Below are positions 46,880-58,800 of a stretch of DNA of 64,000 nt, one piece after another. The DNA is taken from NCBI GenBank assembly GCA_947846985.1, contig CANTUZ010000002.1, positions 149,353,889 to 149,417,888 of the forward strand, written 5' to 3'. The stretch's first letter is position 1; each line of letters starts with the position of its first letter. The notes beneath the pieces were generated by a model. The model saw only the letters and a program-made list of their open reading frames with translations, searched no databases and was not told the origin of the DNA. Source of the stretch: Fratercula arctica. Lineage: Eukaryota > Chordata > Aves > Charadriiformes > Alcidae. The translations under genes were made by a program, and so were the position numbers.

Positions 46880-47036
46880 GGGTCTCTAATTGGGAGTTGT
46901 ACGTTCACTTAATAAGCAGGTGCATGGGACCTCGGTGCAGCAACAGCGAACGCAGCAGTGCTCACAACCTTCTGTGGCTGCTTTCATCTCCGGCCTGGGG
47001 TCTGGTACCTATTTAGGCACTTAACTCTCAAGTGAC
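46880..47036. repeat. Weaker palindrome next to the tRNA-like units
   Basis: TAATTGGGAGTTGTACGTTC with CACTTAATAAGCAGGTGC (46887-46923) pairs loosely with the reverse complement of GGTACCTATTTAGGCACTTA (47003-47022) plus ACTCTCAAG. A gapped alignment gives shared TTGxGAGTT, AAGTGCCTAA/CACTTAA and AGGTRC blocks. I recall similar 'TAGGCACCTAACTC' palindromes from turtle and crocodilian DNA. Approximate and unverified. Confidence 0.35.
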
Positions 47037-48427
47037 TCCTTTGTCACTCTCCAAACTGGTCCTACCAGAATTACCCTGCTTCACGCTGCCTGACTCACTA
47101 GCCGCTGTGAGATGCTCAGATATTCACAGAAAAAGGGAATGTCTATCATCCCAAAGCATGGGAGAACTGTGTGCATTGTGTGCTGTGTTTCCAAAGGCCG
47201 TTTAGCACTTCCTTATTTATATTTTTATATTTTAATGTAGTCCTTGTTGTTCATCATAAACATTCCCCATTCCCAGAGGCTGGCTTATTTTAGAAAGGAA
47301 CAGAAAGGCAAATTGTCTTACTTCTGAGATTTCCAGTAATCAGTTTATCACACATTCATAAATCAAGACATTTACTGTGCAGAATATTTAAGAAATACAA
47401 AGTAAAATTACAGGCAACTGCATATTTCCAAACACCCTGGTGTTTGAATATTCAAAAGATACTTCATGTTCTTCTATTTCTTGCCAATAGCTGAAATTCT
47501 GAGTCTTTATTAGGAGTGTTTATGGTAAAATAAGCACATGACATTATCTCCTGTCTGATCAAACAGAGTAAACATACTACTTTAAAATGTCAGAGATCTA
47601 TTTCTGCAGCTTCCAGTAGTTATTGTTGTAAACAAGGGATTGCTGTATTTGCCCATAGCTTAGCCAGAAAGTTAATGTTTCCTATTAAACATTTTCTTCT
47701 TTCTTTCCTAGACCATTTTGTACTACCACACCCAGCTGCTAACATCTGGCTCCAAGCAGTGACACCAGCTGATGAGAAATGGCATTCCTGCAGCTTTTCT
47801 TTCTGAAGACTCATCCAGAGGTGGCTGTTGTCCAGCAGACAACACAACTGCACTGCTGAATGTCAGTGTCTAGAGTCCCACTGGACAAAGGCTCCTAGAG
47901 GAGTTATTCACACCAAACTGTGCAAGGTAAAGACTTGGGAGTCTGATTCTCAGGAAGGTTCTACAAATCAGCAAGCTCCTCTGGCCAGTCACCTCAAACA
48001 CTGTGTCACCCAGCTGATGTATGGACTGAATCATTCAGACATCCAGTCTGAAGCACAAGACAAATAGTGATTACTAACTCAGACTGGTCTCCTGGCACAA
48101 ACTGCGAATGTGCCAGTGGCAGCTCTGTGTTTGAAATCAGCAAGGATGACAGCGGTCCAACTCTGACACCGCTTTATGTAATCTGGCATGGCAGGGAGCC
48201 TCCGCTTCTCCACCCAGTAACACGGGGGCAGCTTCTGGAGAGGAAAGCTCTCACCCTTCAGAGCTGGGCTGGTAACGCTACTGGAAAAGAGAATAACGCT
48301 GAGTGTTAACTATTAAAAATTCATAATTTTAATTAGAAATAATAATTATTTAATGCAATTAATTCTAAATATAAATTAATAATATTTTAATAATAACTTG
48401 CAGGCAACTGCCTTTATCACAGGATGT
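47037..48427. other. Unique non-coding DNA, no gene recognised
   Basis: Two consecutive plus-strand frames (47828-48067 and 48067-48309, 79 and 80 codons) sit here but have no recognisable domain or shared context. An AT-rich stretch of nearly 100 bp made mainly of ATTAA/TAATAAT motifs lies at 48304-48402. No gene is supported. Confidence 0.5.
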
Positions 48428-48660
48428 CAAAACACTTTATAGATAAAACCCAATTAAGCTTCCCATTATCCACCTATGCGATACTTCCCACTGGCTGCTC
48501 TCAGGGTGTTTTACGAGCAGCAGGTACCTGCCATCATTGCTGTAAGTGAGGAAACTGCAGAACAAGGAAGTAAAGCACCTTGTTTGCATTTTCTCAGAAA
48601 ATCAGGGCTAAGCTGAGAAAAGATCCCCAGTGTCTCAATACGCAACCTATTGCTATATGC
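48428..48660 (-). repeat. MIR-like SINE relic, antisense
   Basis: Plus-strand order: CAAAACACTTTATAGATAAA, CCCAATTAAGCTTCCCATTA, CAGGTACCTGCCATCATTGC, AAGTGAGGAAACTGCAGAAC, AAGGAAGTAAAGCACCTTGT, then AAAATCAGGGCTAAGCTGAG. This is antisense MIR order (3' unit, ATCCCC/GAGGAAACTG core, tRNA-derived head). It is long but diverged, and the 3' and core parts are separated by extra sequence. Confidence 0.6.
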
Positions 48661-51600
48661 AGCCAATTGCTGTATTACTTGAATAACAACAAACGGTTTC
48701 CAGAAGGTTGCCCTCCAAACTAGCACTGAGGCCACAACTGAAGCAAGTTTTGAAATCAGCCTGACTGCAGGGTATGGTACGTCTGTGCAACCTCTTGGAG
48801 TCAGACCTACTCCTGCCTCAAGCCAGCTGGATGCAAGCAAGTGCTGGTCCAAAAGCTGCAAAGCTTCATTAGCTTGGGGCTGTTTCTCTGCAGAATTTAC
48901 TGTAACTGCTTGCCTTCCAGGCAGGGGATGGCTGAAGTTCAGCTGGCTGCGTGCGAAGGGGGAATGGGCACAGGTGAGTCTGCAAAGGACGGAGCAGCCT
49001 TATCCCTTGCTCGGTATTGCGCATCTACGAATGTCAGTGCACACTGAGCAAGGACACTTCAAAATTCAATATTCTGGGGGCCAAAATTGAAGCCAAAAAT
49101 GTTACCTGAATACAGCCTTTACCTAAGCAAGCAGACTATGACCAGTTAGTAGCCAAGCCCAGACAGCGTATAAGAAGTATTACAGTATGTATGTGCTAGA
49201 GCAAGGACCTGAGCACTATGACCCTGTGAGATTTTTCTTGTATTGCCCAACTATTTATTGCCATATAGTCAAGGTACTTGAAATACTTGAAAGTTAAGTT
49301 TTAAGTTTCCAAGTCAGCTTTTCTTCCTGGATGTCCAGTTCAACACCCAGTTTACATGAGGAATTACAGATTCTTCTGGACAGGAGCTAGCCCTCAGTTC
49401 TGTTTATATGGGAACAAACAAAACAGTCCCCAATCCTTAAATTATAGGTACGCAGTAGCGAAGGGGGCAGTCTCAAAACTGAAGGTGATACTCTGCATTT
49501 GCCTTCATGCCTTCAAGCTACACAAGATATAAAAACCATGTCAGTAAAGTGTAGAAGCAGTTTCTTGGCCACGTGGTCACCTCGCACCTCGCACCTCTGA
49601 ATCACTTTCTTTGAGTACCTGTATCTCTCCATGGATTATCATGGGACGTGTCACAGTTTCTCCCATCTTAGGTAGTTCAGTTAAGTTAAGTTCAGGTAGT
49701 TCAGTCAGAATGAATCAAAGACCCTTGTATAAACACCTAAAAGTAGAGGTTACTTTAGAAATAAGTCTATCAAAGCCTCTGTCATACACTCCGCTAAAGT
49801 CTTTGAAAGAGCAAAGTAAATCCATAATGCAACTCCTCATGGCACAACATTGTCCTAATTCTCCCTGTACCACAGCTTTATCCTTAATGACACTGATGTT
49901 AATTAATTTTTCTTCGACTTGATTTTGACAGATTGTCTATATAACAGACATCTTTAATGTAATTTTTCAGATATCCGTAAAGATAGATAAGTTCATAAGG
50001 GTAAATACCCCATGTTTTAAATAAAGTGTTCTGAAATCCAATGGCCAAAGCTGTCTATGAACTTTGCAATCATAAAAGCTTTCTTTGGAACAGATTGGAG
50101 ACAAAATATTTCATTTGCTTTGTTAATGTCCTTTCATTTGAGTCATAATTATATCCAAACTGCAGCTTCTGAGGGCCACACAGAATAATACAAATGCCTT
50201 TGTTTCCGTGGATTCATGTTCTGTTGTTTCCATTCCCATTGCAATCCTGGTTACATGAATGAGGAATCTGAATGCAAAGGCATGCAGTATTCTGGGAGTT
50301 ATAATAAGAAGCTGAAAAGCTTTGATTTTTATTTTTTTTCCTGAAGCCTATAGTCTGATTCACTATTTTTTCCTCACTCTATCTTGGACCATAGCTTTCC
50401 TTGGTCCTTGTGTAAGTTATAGAGCACCCTTCAGGTCTGAACTACCGAAAGTTACTGTGTAAACGCACCCCACAACTAACTTGAGCCATCTTACCTCAAA
50501 GTGCTGTGTGCCTGTGCCAGAGAAGTCATTTCCCCAAACAACAGGACCTCGCCAAGCCTGGGTTTCACAAGGTGCTGCGCTAACTTCTCACAGTGAATCA
50601 CTAAAAGGGGCAGTGGGTCCATGCCTTATTTGCAAAATTCCTCCCATATGAAGTTAAAACCCTCCCTTTGTTTTTACCCATTCTGTCAGCATTTAATGGT
50701 GATGTTCTAGCTTAATAGCTAGGGCTTAATGTGGGCACAAATCAAACAGAGGGGAAAGAAAGGGGACCTGGGGAAGTCCTCGATGAAGAATAGAAAATGT
50801 GAAGGTTCAGAAACTTTTTCAAAATTTAGACCCCGATCCAGATCCTGAATGATTAGTCTCTCTAGTGTGTTACATGGGATTACAAAGGTTGAAACTAATT
50901 CTGAGAATATTAATATCACGACATAACCTTTGCAGCTGAAATGCCTTTTCTTACCAGGCAGTAGAATTCCCCACTTGAAGGCAATGCTGAGAACATCAAT
51001 TTACAAGCTTTGCCTTAATTTAGTCCTCAGAATACCCACTCTTAGATGATGGATATCCTGAATAAAGAGGGGCACAGATTTGATCCAAGACAGCTAAGAT
51101 GTTTCTAAAAAAAAAAGACATTCTGCTCTACTGTATGCAGCAGGAAGAATAAGGGAACAGCATAACTTGAATCAGAGCTGATACACAGTAAATTATTTCC
51201 AAGAAGCACTCAGAAAGTCTTTCAAGTAAAATCAACAGACATTATCATAGACTAGCTAAAATATAACGTATTTCTAACATCAAATTCTAGTAGTGTAAAA
51301 AGAAAGAAATAGAATAACCAAAGCAGTAAGCAGTAAGATCACCACCATAACTCAGTTTGAGAAAATAATTGTAATCAACTAGACAGTGTTGCCTAGAATC
51401 GTCTCTCTGGTGTTTTAAATTGATATCTCCTGTTTCTTCTCGGATAGTAGCTTGGATTCAGAAATTCTTTTCATCCTAGACATATTATACAATATCTCCC
51501 TGCATTTGGACATTGCTGATACAGGCCAATTCTCCTGCCCACGCTGCAGGAATAGTGAATATTGTGCATGTGGAAATTGTGGTGATAACAACCTGAGCCC

Positions 51601-51818
51601 AGCGCAGGGAATGAGAACAGAATATGCAATTGAGATCTGCAGTGCAGATAAGCTTTCTGCACGGAGAACAGAAGATGTGAATTTTACCCATACATCAAAA
51701 ACGTGCAATATTCTGAGACTTGCTTATCCTTAAGTGGCATGAAAACACAAAGAGAAGAAAGCCTTTCTGATGTCTGATAATGAGAAACATGGTTGACTTT
51801 CAGACCTGAAACTATTTA

Positions 51819-51862
51819 ACACACACACACACACACATACAAGAGAGCGAGAGAGAGAGAAA
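51819..51862. repeat. Compound (AC)n and (GA)n microsatellite
   Basis: An ACACAC run to about 51837, a short TACAAG spacer, then a GAGAGCGAGAGAGAGAGA run. A short compound dinucleotide repeat, probably length-variable. Confidence 0.9.
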
Positions 51863-53544
51863 TCTTTGAAAAAAAAAATTGAATGAAATGAGAAAAATGA
51901 CTTATTACAGTAGACATCAACTAATGGATCACATTTATTTTGTGTCAATTTGAAATGGCAGGGGGATTTTAATTATTTTCCTTACTAAGCACATCAAAAA
52001 ATATTTACTAGAAAACACAGAAAATATGTTATAAACTCATTTAAGCCACAGAGCTCATCAACACTGTTTGCAATTATGAAATCATTTGGGAATATGGTAT
52101 TTTTTTAGAAGGAATTGTTTTGCTCTTAGATGGAAACCACATCATAGCCCTTCAGACATAAATCTTTTATTGTATCTTCAAGAAAGAAACTGGAAATTGT
52201 GCAACAAGGCGCCACTGATAAAATATAAGTATCCCCTTGGAGTAATCTGGATGAGCTCATCACTTGGGGAAGATAACAGGGTATGTCATGGTTACAAAAC
52301 ACTGCTTCTCCTTTTCAGTTAGTGGCAGAGGAACACAATGAACATAGTCCCGTAGCAGAACTCTGTGCACAACGTAAAACAAAATACTTAGCTCTTCAGG
52401 ACAGAAACTGCTTCTGAGCCTTGGCATTGATTTACTTGACTTTACAGCTGGAAATACACCCCATTCGGTGTCAGCTGGACTATTTCCTTTCCTTTCTTTG
52501 CAGGTAGAATTAGCACCATAGCCAAGGGCTGCACATCAAAGCCAAGTAAAAGGAAAATAACATATGAGGTAAACTAATGCAATGATCTGACAGAACTTGT
52601 TTCAGATGTAACCTGCGATGGTCAGAGCCTTCAGACTTTGGGAGGCCTCCAGGAAGATTAGTCCTGAGGAGACCTCTTTCATCGTTTGTTGTCTCACTTT
52701 CATCCACACATTCTGCCTACCTGCCCTCCGTCCCCATCTGCCAGATTCTATTACAGGGCTAAGGGGTTTTCACTCTTAATAGACTCATCCTTTTGGGTGA
52801 CTTAGCCACTGTTGACACAAACTTCTTCCACTAATAAGCAGTGAAACTTCATGGAACTGATTAACTTGCAACACCCAGTCCTTACCATGCCTTGCTTGAC
52901 CATGAAGGACCATTTTCTGTGGCTCTCCAGACATTAGTTTCAGAACGACTGCTGTCTACCATTTCCTCTGTACCTACAATGACACATAAATGTATAGAAG
53001 AAAACCTGCAAACCCTCCAAACACAAGTTGAGACAGAAGACACAGATCCAGGTTCTGCACTTTTCATCTGATTTGGATGGGTTTCAGGAGCAGCAGTTCC
53101 CAGCAACACTCCCACCAACGGCACTGATCGCAGAGGGACCACTCATTGTGAATGATTTGATGAAACAGGACAAAATGGGTGAATTTATTTCACTAGCATT
53201 CGCACCAGTATGCAGGTATATCGTACACAGCATTTATCACTGTGACAATTTTCATGCTACATTCAATTTAACGTCAAATGAAATTGCAGCACCTTAAGTG
53301 CTATATTGTACATATTACCTGTGTGTACGAACCTGGAGGCTGTGCCTTCAGTTTCAAACAGAACTGAAGAGAGTAAGGCCGTGAATTCAGCCTGTAAAAT
53401 AGAAACCTACTAGGCATTGCTGTAATAAAAAACTCTAGTGAAATTTCATTCACTACTTAATCAATATAAATCTCTAGTTCTTGGGCTTGGGCTGGGATTG
53501 CCATGTGATTATGGCAGCAACTTGTCTAGATGACAGCTCCATCG

Positions 53545-53612
53545 TCGTTGCCTCAGGTTTCTTAGGCACTGAGGTGACAGACTTGCCTAAATGCGTGGTA
53601 GAGCTTGTACAA
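53545..53612 (-). repeat. Weak MIR-like segment, antisense
   Basis: The plus strand reads CTCAGGTTTCTTAGGCACTG, then AGGTGACAGACTTGCCTAAATGCGTGG, resembling the antisense MIR core 'GAAACTGAGGCACAGAGAGGTGACTTGCCCAAGGTCA'. Only this core is visible, so it may be coincidence. Confidence 0.3.
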
Positions 53613-55099
53613 TTATGATCTGATACACAGGTATCTCATATCCTATATACAATCTTATACAGGTGTAATCTGTGATATTGATAATAAGTAAATACTTCAC
53701 TGACAATAAGAAAGTGTTCAAGGATCAAATTTAAGCAGGAGAGAGCAAATAGAAATGCTTAGGAAAAAAAAAACTAAACCCAAACCCCATCACCCAGATG
53801 CAAGTTAGACCTGCCTTGAAATACCAAATACAGTAAGGCCTTCAAAATTTGGCATGTTTTCAGAAGCCACATTTAATTCTGATCCCAATCCTCTTTGTTA
53901 AACACCATGTTGCTTTCAAGTGAAATAAAAAGCCAGAGCACAAATGAGTTACCAGCAGGTGACCTGCACAGTGATAACAGGAGGGAGGACTCAGGGTTAC
54001 AGTCCTTTGTCTGTGCCATTCCTCTTCCTGCTGTCCCAAGAAGAAGCCAGGCGACTATAAACATACACAAAACTAGGGAACAAAACCCATAGCAGCTGTG
54101 ATTAAGATATATGGAGGGTGAAATAAGCCAGATTCTGAGGTAAAAGGTCACCCTATAACAACTGCTGACTCCTAAAGGGTATAAAAGACTTATCCAAAAC
54201 CCAGTTTGTTGTTGCCAATCAAAAGGTAAAGAAGACTTAGCGGTTGGTGTCCTTTACCCTCCATGCCCCTCATGAGTGATCCTGACCAGCCCAGCTGGAC
54301 AAACATGTCTTGATGCTTGGGAGTCTCTCTGAGTGAAACATGAGAGCATACATGTTTGGGAGTGAAATCAGTTTGTTTTAAAATAAATATTACCTTCCTC
54401 TCCCATAAGGTCTGTAACTGAGTTTGTCTCATCCTATTCTGCCCTAATTAATCCTTATTCCTGATAAACTTGTTCTTGCTTCTGACAATAAATAGGCACA
54501 AATGCCTGCTTTTAACATGCATTTACTCTTCCTGATAAACAGCACTGGTATATCAGTTAAACCCTAAAGAGTCTTACCATGTCTAACACTCTTGTGGTAG
54601 TAGAATAAATGCAGTTCAGTAGCGTGTAGTGGAAGCAGATCACATCAACTCATTGATACACTGCTATTTTAAGGGCATTCTTTGCTCTGCACAGATCACC
54701 ACTAAACAGCAGCTTCTGGAGAAAACAGATCCATTGCAAATACCTGAGAACTCATTTGTTTGAATCAGAATTTAGAGCAAGTGGAGCTGTCTACCGTAGC
54801 AGAGACAAAATAATCATCCAAGGGACAACGTCCATTTATTTACCAGTACAATTCTTCAACCAACACTGTAACACCAGTTTCTGATTTCTGTGGAGCACCA
54901 GTAATATTAGCTTCTTTCTCTCGCTCAAACAAAACCTTGCTTCATTTACAAACATGGTCCAATCCTGACTAGCAAAGGTGCACAGCACAGTCATTTCAGA
55001 AACTAGGTTCACAGTTTTCGTTTCCCAAATATTAGTGTTCTGAGTGCTGATATTTACAGTCACCTTGTACTTCTGTTTTCTGGACCTAGCTAAAAGTCA

Positions 55100-55149
55100 C
55101 TCCACTGATTTAATTCATAAAAATCTCCACTGATTTAATTTATATCCAT
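55100..55149 (+). repeat. 25-bp tandem duplication
   Basis: CTCCACTGATTTAATTCATA starts at 55100 and recurs at 55125 as CTCCACTGATTTAATTTATA. Two copies, one or two differences. Confidence 0.85.
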
Positions 55150-55826
55150 ACTGCCTAAAACTCCACACATGCAAAGGATTCCTAATGCACACCCTGATAA
55201 CAGCATTAGCAACCTCTACAAAGTGTGTTGGAGTCTTCTGAGGAAGGGTTTTACATAAAAGATAGGTGCCTGCGTGTTAATATTCCTAACCATTTCTGAA
55301 TGTGTTCAGACAATACCCAGCTCTTGCAGAACCTAATTGATATCTGTGGTTTACCTGAAGAGAGGAATTTCCGTGCTTAGTTTTAGTGGGCTGCAGACAC
55401 TATTTGCCATTGACAGCTCTATTGCTTTTGGTGTGGGACCTATCGCTGCTATACACCCACCCGTTGTTAATGGACTTCACTTTTTCGCTGTCAGTGCAGC
55501 CAGCCATGATTGGTTTTTGACTTCACTCCAACAGGCAGGACTTATTCCCACCTTTCAGGGACGTTTCCCCAGAGTAACACACAGGCTGAAATGCGGGAAG
55601 GAACGTGGGCTATGCCTCCAAGAACAAGGATGCTTTGCCTCAGTGGCTGAGGGAAAATGGGTCCCAGGAAACCTAGTATACCATGTTTGGCAATAAAATG
55701 GTTGAATCGCCTTGTAGGAGCACAGCTTGCAAAAATAAATGTAAGAGCATAGTATAGTGTGATGTTGTAGACTCTTGTTCAAGACAACCATCCAGTGAAG
55801 CCTCTCTGTGTCTGCCTGAGTTAGAA

Positions 55827-55885
55827 GAGATGGGTTAGACTCTTGTGGGGCTTTTCAGCTCTGCAGTTCAATGATCCTGTGTCAC
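55827..55885 (+). mobile_element. Probable old CR1 3' tail
   Basis: GATGGGTTAGACTCTTGTGG, then GGCTTTTCAGCTCTGCAG and TTCAATGATCCTGTG, resembles a diverged CR1 3' end (GGGTTGGACT...GAGGTCCTTTCCAGCCCTACATTTCTATGATTCTATG). There is a short gap after GGACT and no clear CR1 body upstream, so this is a very old scrap or a chance match. Confidence 0.4.
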
Positions 55886-58800
55886 TGCATGAACAGATCT
55901 CACTATTAACTCTGGCTTGAGATACGGCCCAGCTCCGTAAGAAACACAAAATCCTTGTTTTTTATTACGATCATTTGAACTTGATGGTCTCTATGCATTG
56001 TATGTAGTAAAAAACCAGTAAATTAACTAGTTCCTACTTCTTTTGAGTAAGTTAACCCCACTCTACATGTGGCTTAAATATTACACTGCCTAGAGAACAG
56101 AGCACATGGAGAAGTATGTATAAAACAAACTGCCAACAGGTTAGAGAAAAGAACAGGTTCATCCAATGCAGTGAAACTCAAATTGACAGCATGGCGCTGG
56201 ATGATAAAGAAATGATAATGAATAAAATACTGTATCTATCAATTGTATAAAAAAATTGCTAGGGGTGGTATATTTTTGTTAAAATCTCATATTAAGCAAA
56301 GAGATGCCAAAAGCAAACTGAATTAAGACGTCTGCTTAGTTGTAACTAAATGTTCTTCCCTATTCTAGGGGAATAAGAGAACAAAATTCAACTGGGAAGA
56401 AAGTTCATTTCTTGCAAATACTGGCATCCAAGTATCACGGGTACATCTGAAATCCTGACAAAATGAGACTATTTAAAAATTCCATTTACATTCATTACAA
56501 CATAGTTTTGTCTGCACTGAGCTGAGATTCACACAACTAAGTCCTCTCTCGCATGAAATCCAAGCTTATTTGCAAGCCATGCCATTACATAGCACAAAGC
56601 TATGGTCTTTTTCTTGTATATAAGGTCATGCACCAAAAGAAAGACCATTTGCGTTATACTACAGATGGCAAAATGCTGCAAGCCACAGTCCCCTCCTCAG
56701 ACAATCCCCCGAGAGACCACAGAAAGCATAACCAAGACCGTATGGTGCTCTACTGGAAGACGACACTTAAGGAATTTGGTTTGTATAGACATAGTGTGTA
56801 GGCACATTTCTCTATAAACTGTATATAGTGTTCAGTATATACACAGCTCTACAGTACAAACACACAGAGGACTTCAGTGTCAGAGGTGACCAAAGCTGGC
56901 TGTAGAGCTTGGTCTGCAGTGTAGTGAGGAGGCTCCCTTGCTACCACCCAAAGCCTGCAAATCTGGCAGGTGCTTTCATGCCTCCTGAAGGTTTGATTTC
57001 CCCTGAACAATGGATAAGACATTTGTCTGCTAGCAGCCACAGCTCTGCAAGTTAAGACTTAAATTATCTGGTAGATCTGTCTGATGTTACCACCTATGGA
57101 TCACAGAGTCTTAAAACCCACTGAAAAGAATACATTATGAATTAACAGTGAAAATGTAGGTGTTAAGATATAGCAGCTTTTGACAACATACTATATAAAT
57201 GGCAAACACTAGGCCTATTAGCAACTTTCAACCTCTTTTTCCTGTTTCCTTTTTTGTTGTCTTGTGTGTCATCTGAGGCAAACTTTCAGTAACCAAGGGC
57301 AACTATTTCATGTCAACTCTACCATTATGAGATACTGTCTCCGAAAAGAAGCATAAAGATACTCAAGACTGCTGCTGCTTTGAAAGGAACATAATCGTTT
57401 TTATGTGCTATGGTGAGCATCAGTTTGTTCAATCACAAGCTGGTCAAGTTCAACTGACAGCAGGTGTGGCAGCTGGAAGTTGCTCCATCTTCTGAAGGTG
57501 AATTATTCTCATCAGTGGTTGTTTGTTTGGGGTTTTGTCAATTTTTTTCTTTTTCATTTTAATAGCGAGAGAAGTCAGTTACTGCCCCTCCACTGATAGA
57601 TGGTCATAAGCATAGGAACAGCTGCACTGGTCAGATCAGAAGTCCACCTTGCTCACTTCCCTCTGTCCAACTGTAGTCATCAGTAGGTGCTTCATGGGAA
57701 AATACAAGAAATAAAGCAAACATAGAGTGGTTTTCCCCATTGTATTCTCTTGGTTTCTGAGAAATACCCAACAGGGGCTTCCTGAGGTATGCATTGGATC
57801 CATACCATTATTTTCAGTAGCTACCAATGGATCTCTTCTTCCAGATGCAGGCAGTGACTTTTGAAAGCACTCTGTCTTGATAGTTTACAATTATCTATAA
57901 CCTTCATGTCATTTTGTCTTCTATGATCATCTTCTATTACTTCATGACGTTGCCTTCACACGTTCACCTGCATCTAGTGGGATCACACAGTCCTTCAGTT
58001 ACAGACAGGCATTTTTTATCAGGATCAGGGCTAAATTCACAAAAAGCCTGGCTTCAAAAAGAAACATCCAACCTTTTCCTTCTGTGATAAGTTACTGAAC
58101 TATTTTCAAGAAGATCCATACCATGCCTCGGAGCAGGCTCTGGAGTCCTTCATCTGGTTTAAAATTGTATTTACTTGCAGAATAAAAATAAGAATAATAA
58201 TGAATACAGGGTGGATATACTCAGACCTCAGGATATTTAGGGATCAGGTCTTGGAGTAGGATTCACACCCTTGAAGGGAGATTAATTTCCAGAAAGCTTG
58301 AAATATTTGATATAAGGACTATAGAGGCAATAACCAAGTATATTCACCTGACAAGCAGGTAAACTATTATATTTCAAATGAAGTTTATCACTGCTATTAT
58401 CACTAGGTCATGCACCTCTATAAATAAACAACAAACAAAAACCTTATCAGGGTTATAGCTATGCCATCAGAGCCAATTGTTTTTCGCTTTAGGAAGTCCT
58501 GTATGATTGATTTTAAAAGGCAGTTAAAAAGAAAACCGATTTAGTCCACTGGATTAAAAACAAACAACAAGGCATTAACGGAATAACAGAAGTGATGGAT
58601 TAAAATGCACAGAGGAAAGACAGCAGTGAATTGCATGGCATTTTTGAATAGCAAATGCTAGGGTAAAAAGAATTCAGTTCCCAATCAGCAAAAAACTGGC
58701 AAAAAGGCAGGAATCCAGAGTCCCTCGGATTTATGCTTTATCTGCCAATTAGCATTAACACGCCTGATCTAGGTGTCTCGCCAGCTTGTGGTATCATAAA

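Larger units (their letters stand above)
48661..55826. other. Mostly unique non-coding DNA
   Basis: No gene is recognised in seven kilobases. Frames reach 119 codons (55337-55696) without known motifs. Minor features are an imperfect 24-bp duplication near 49671-49708, an AC/GA microsatellite at 51819-51862, a weak MIR-like segment near 53545-53612 and a 25-bp tandem duplication at 55100-55149. Confidence 0.55.

Noticed and set aside
55337..55696. 119-codon plus-strand frame
   Set aside because: It looks somewhat protein-like by composition, but no family, splice signals or start context could be identified.
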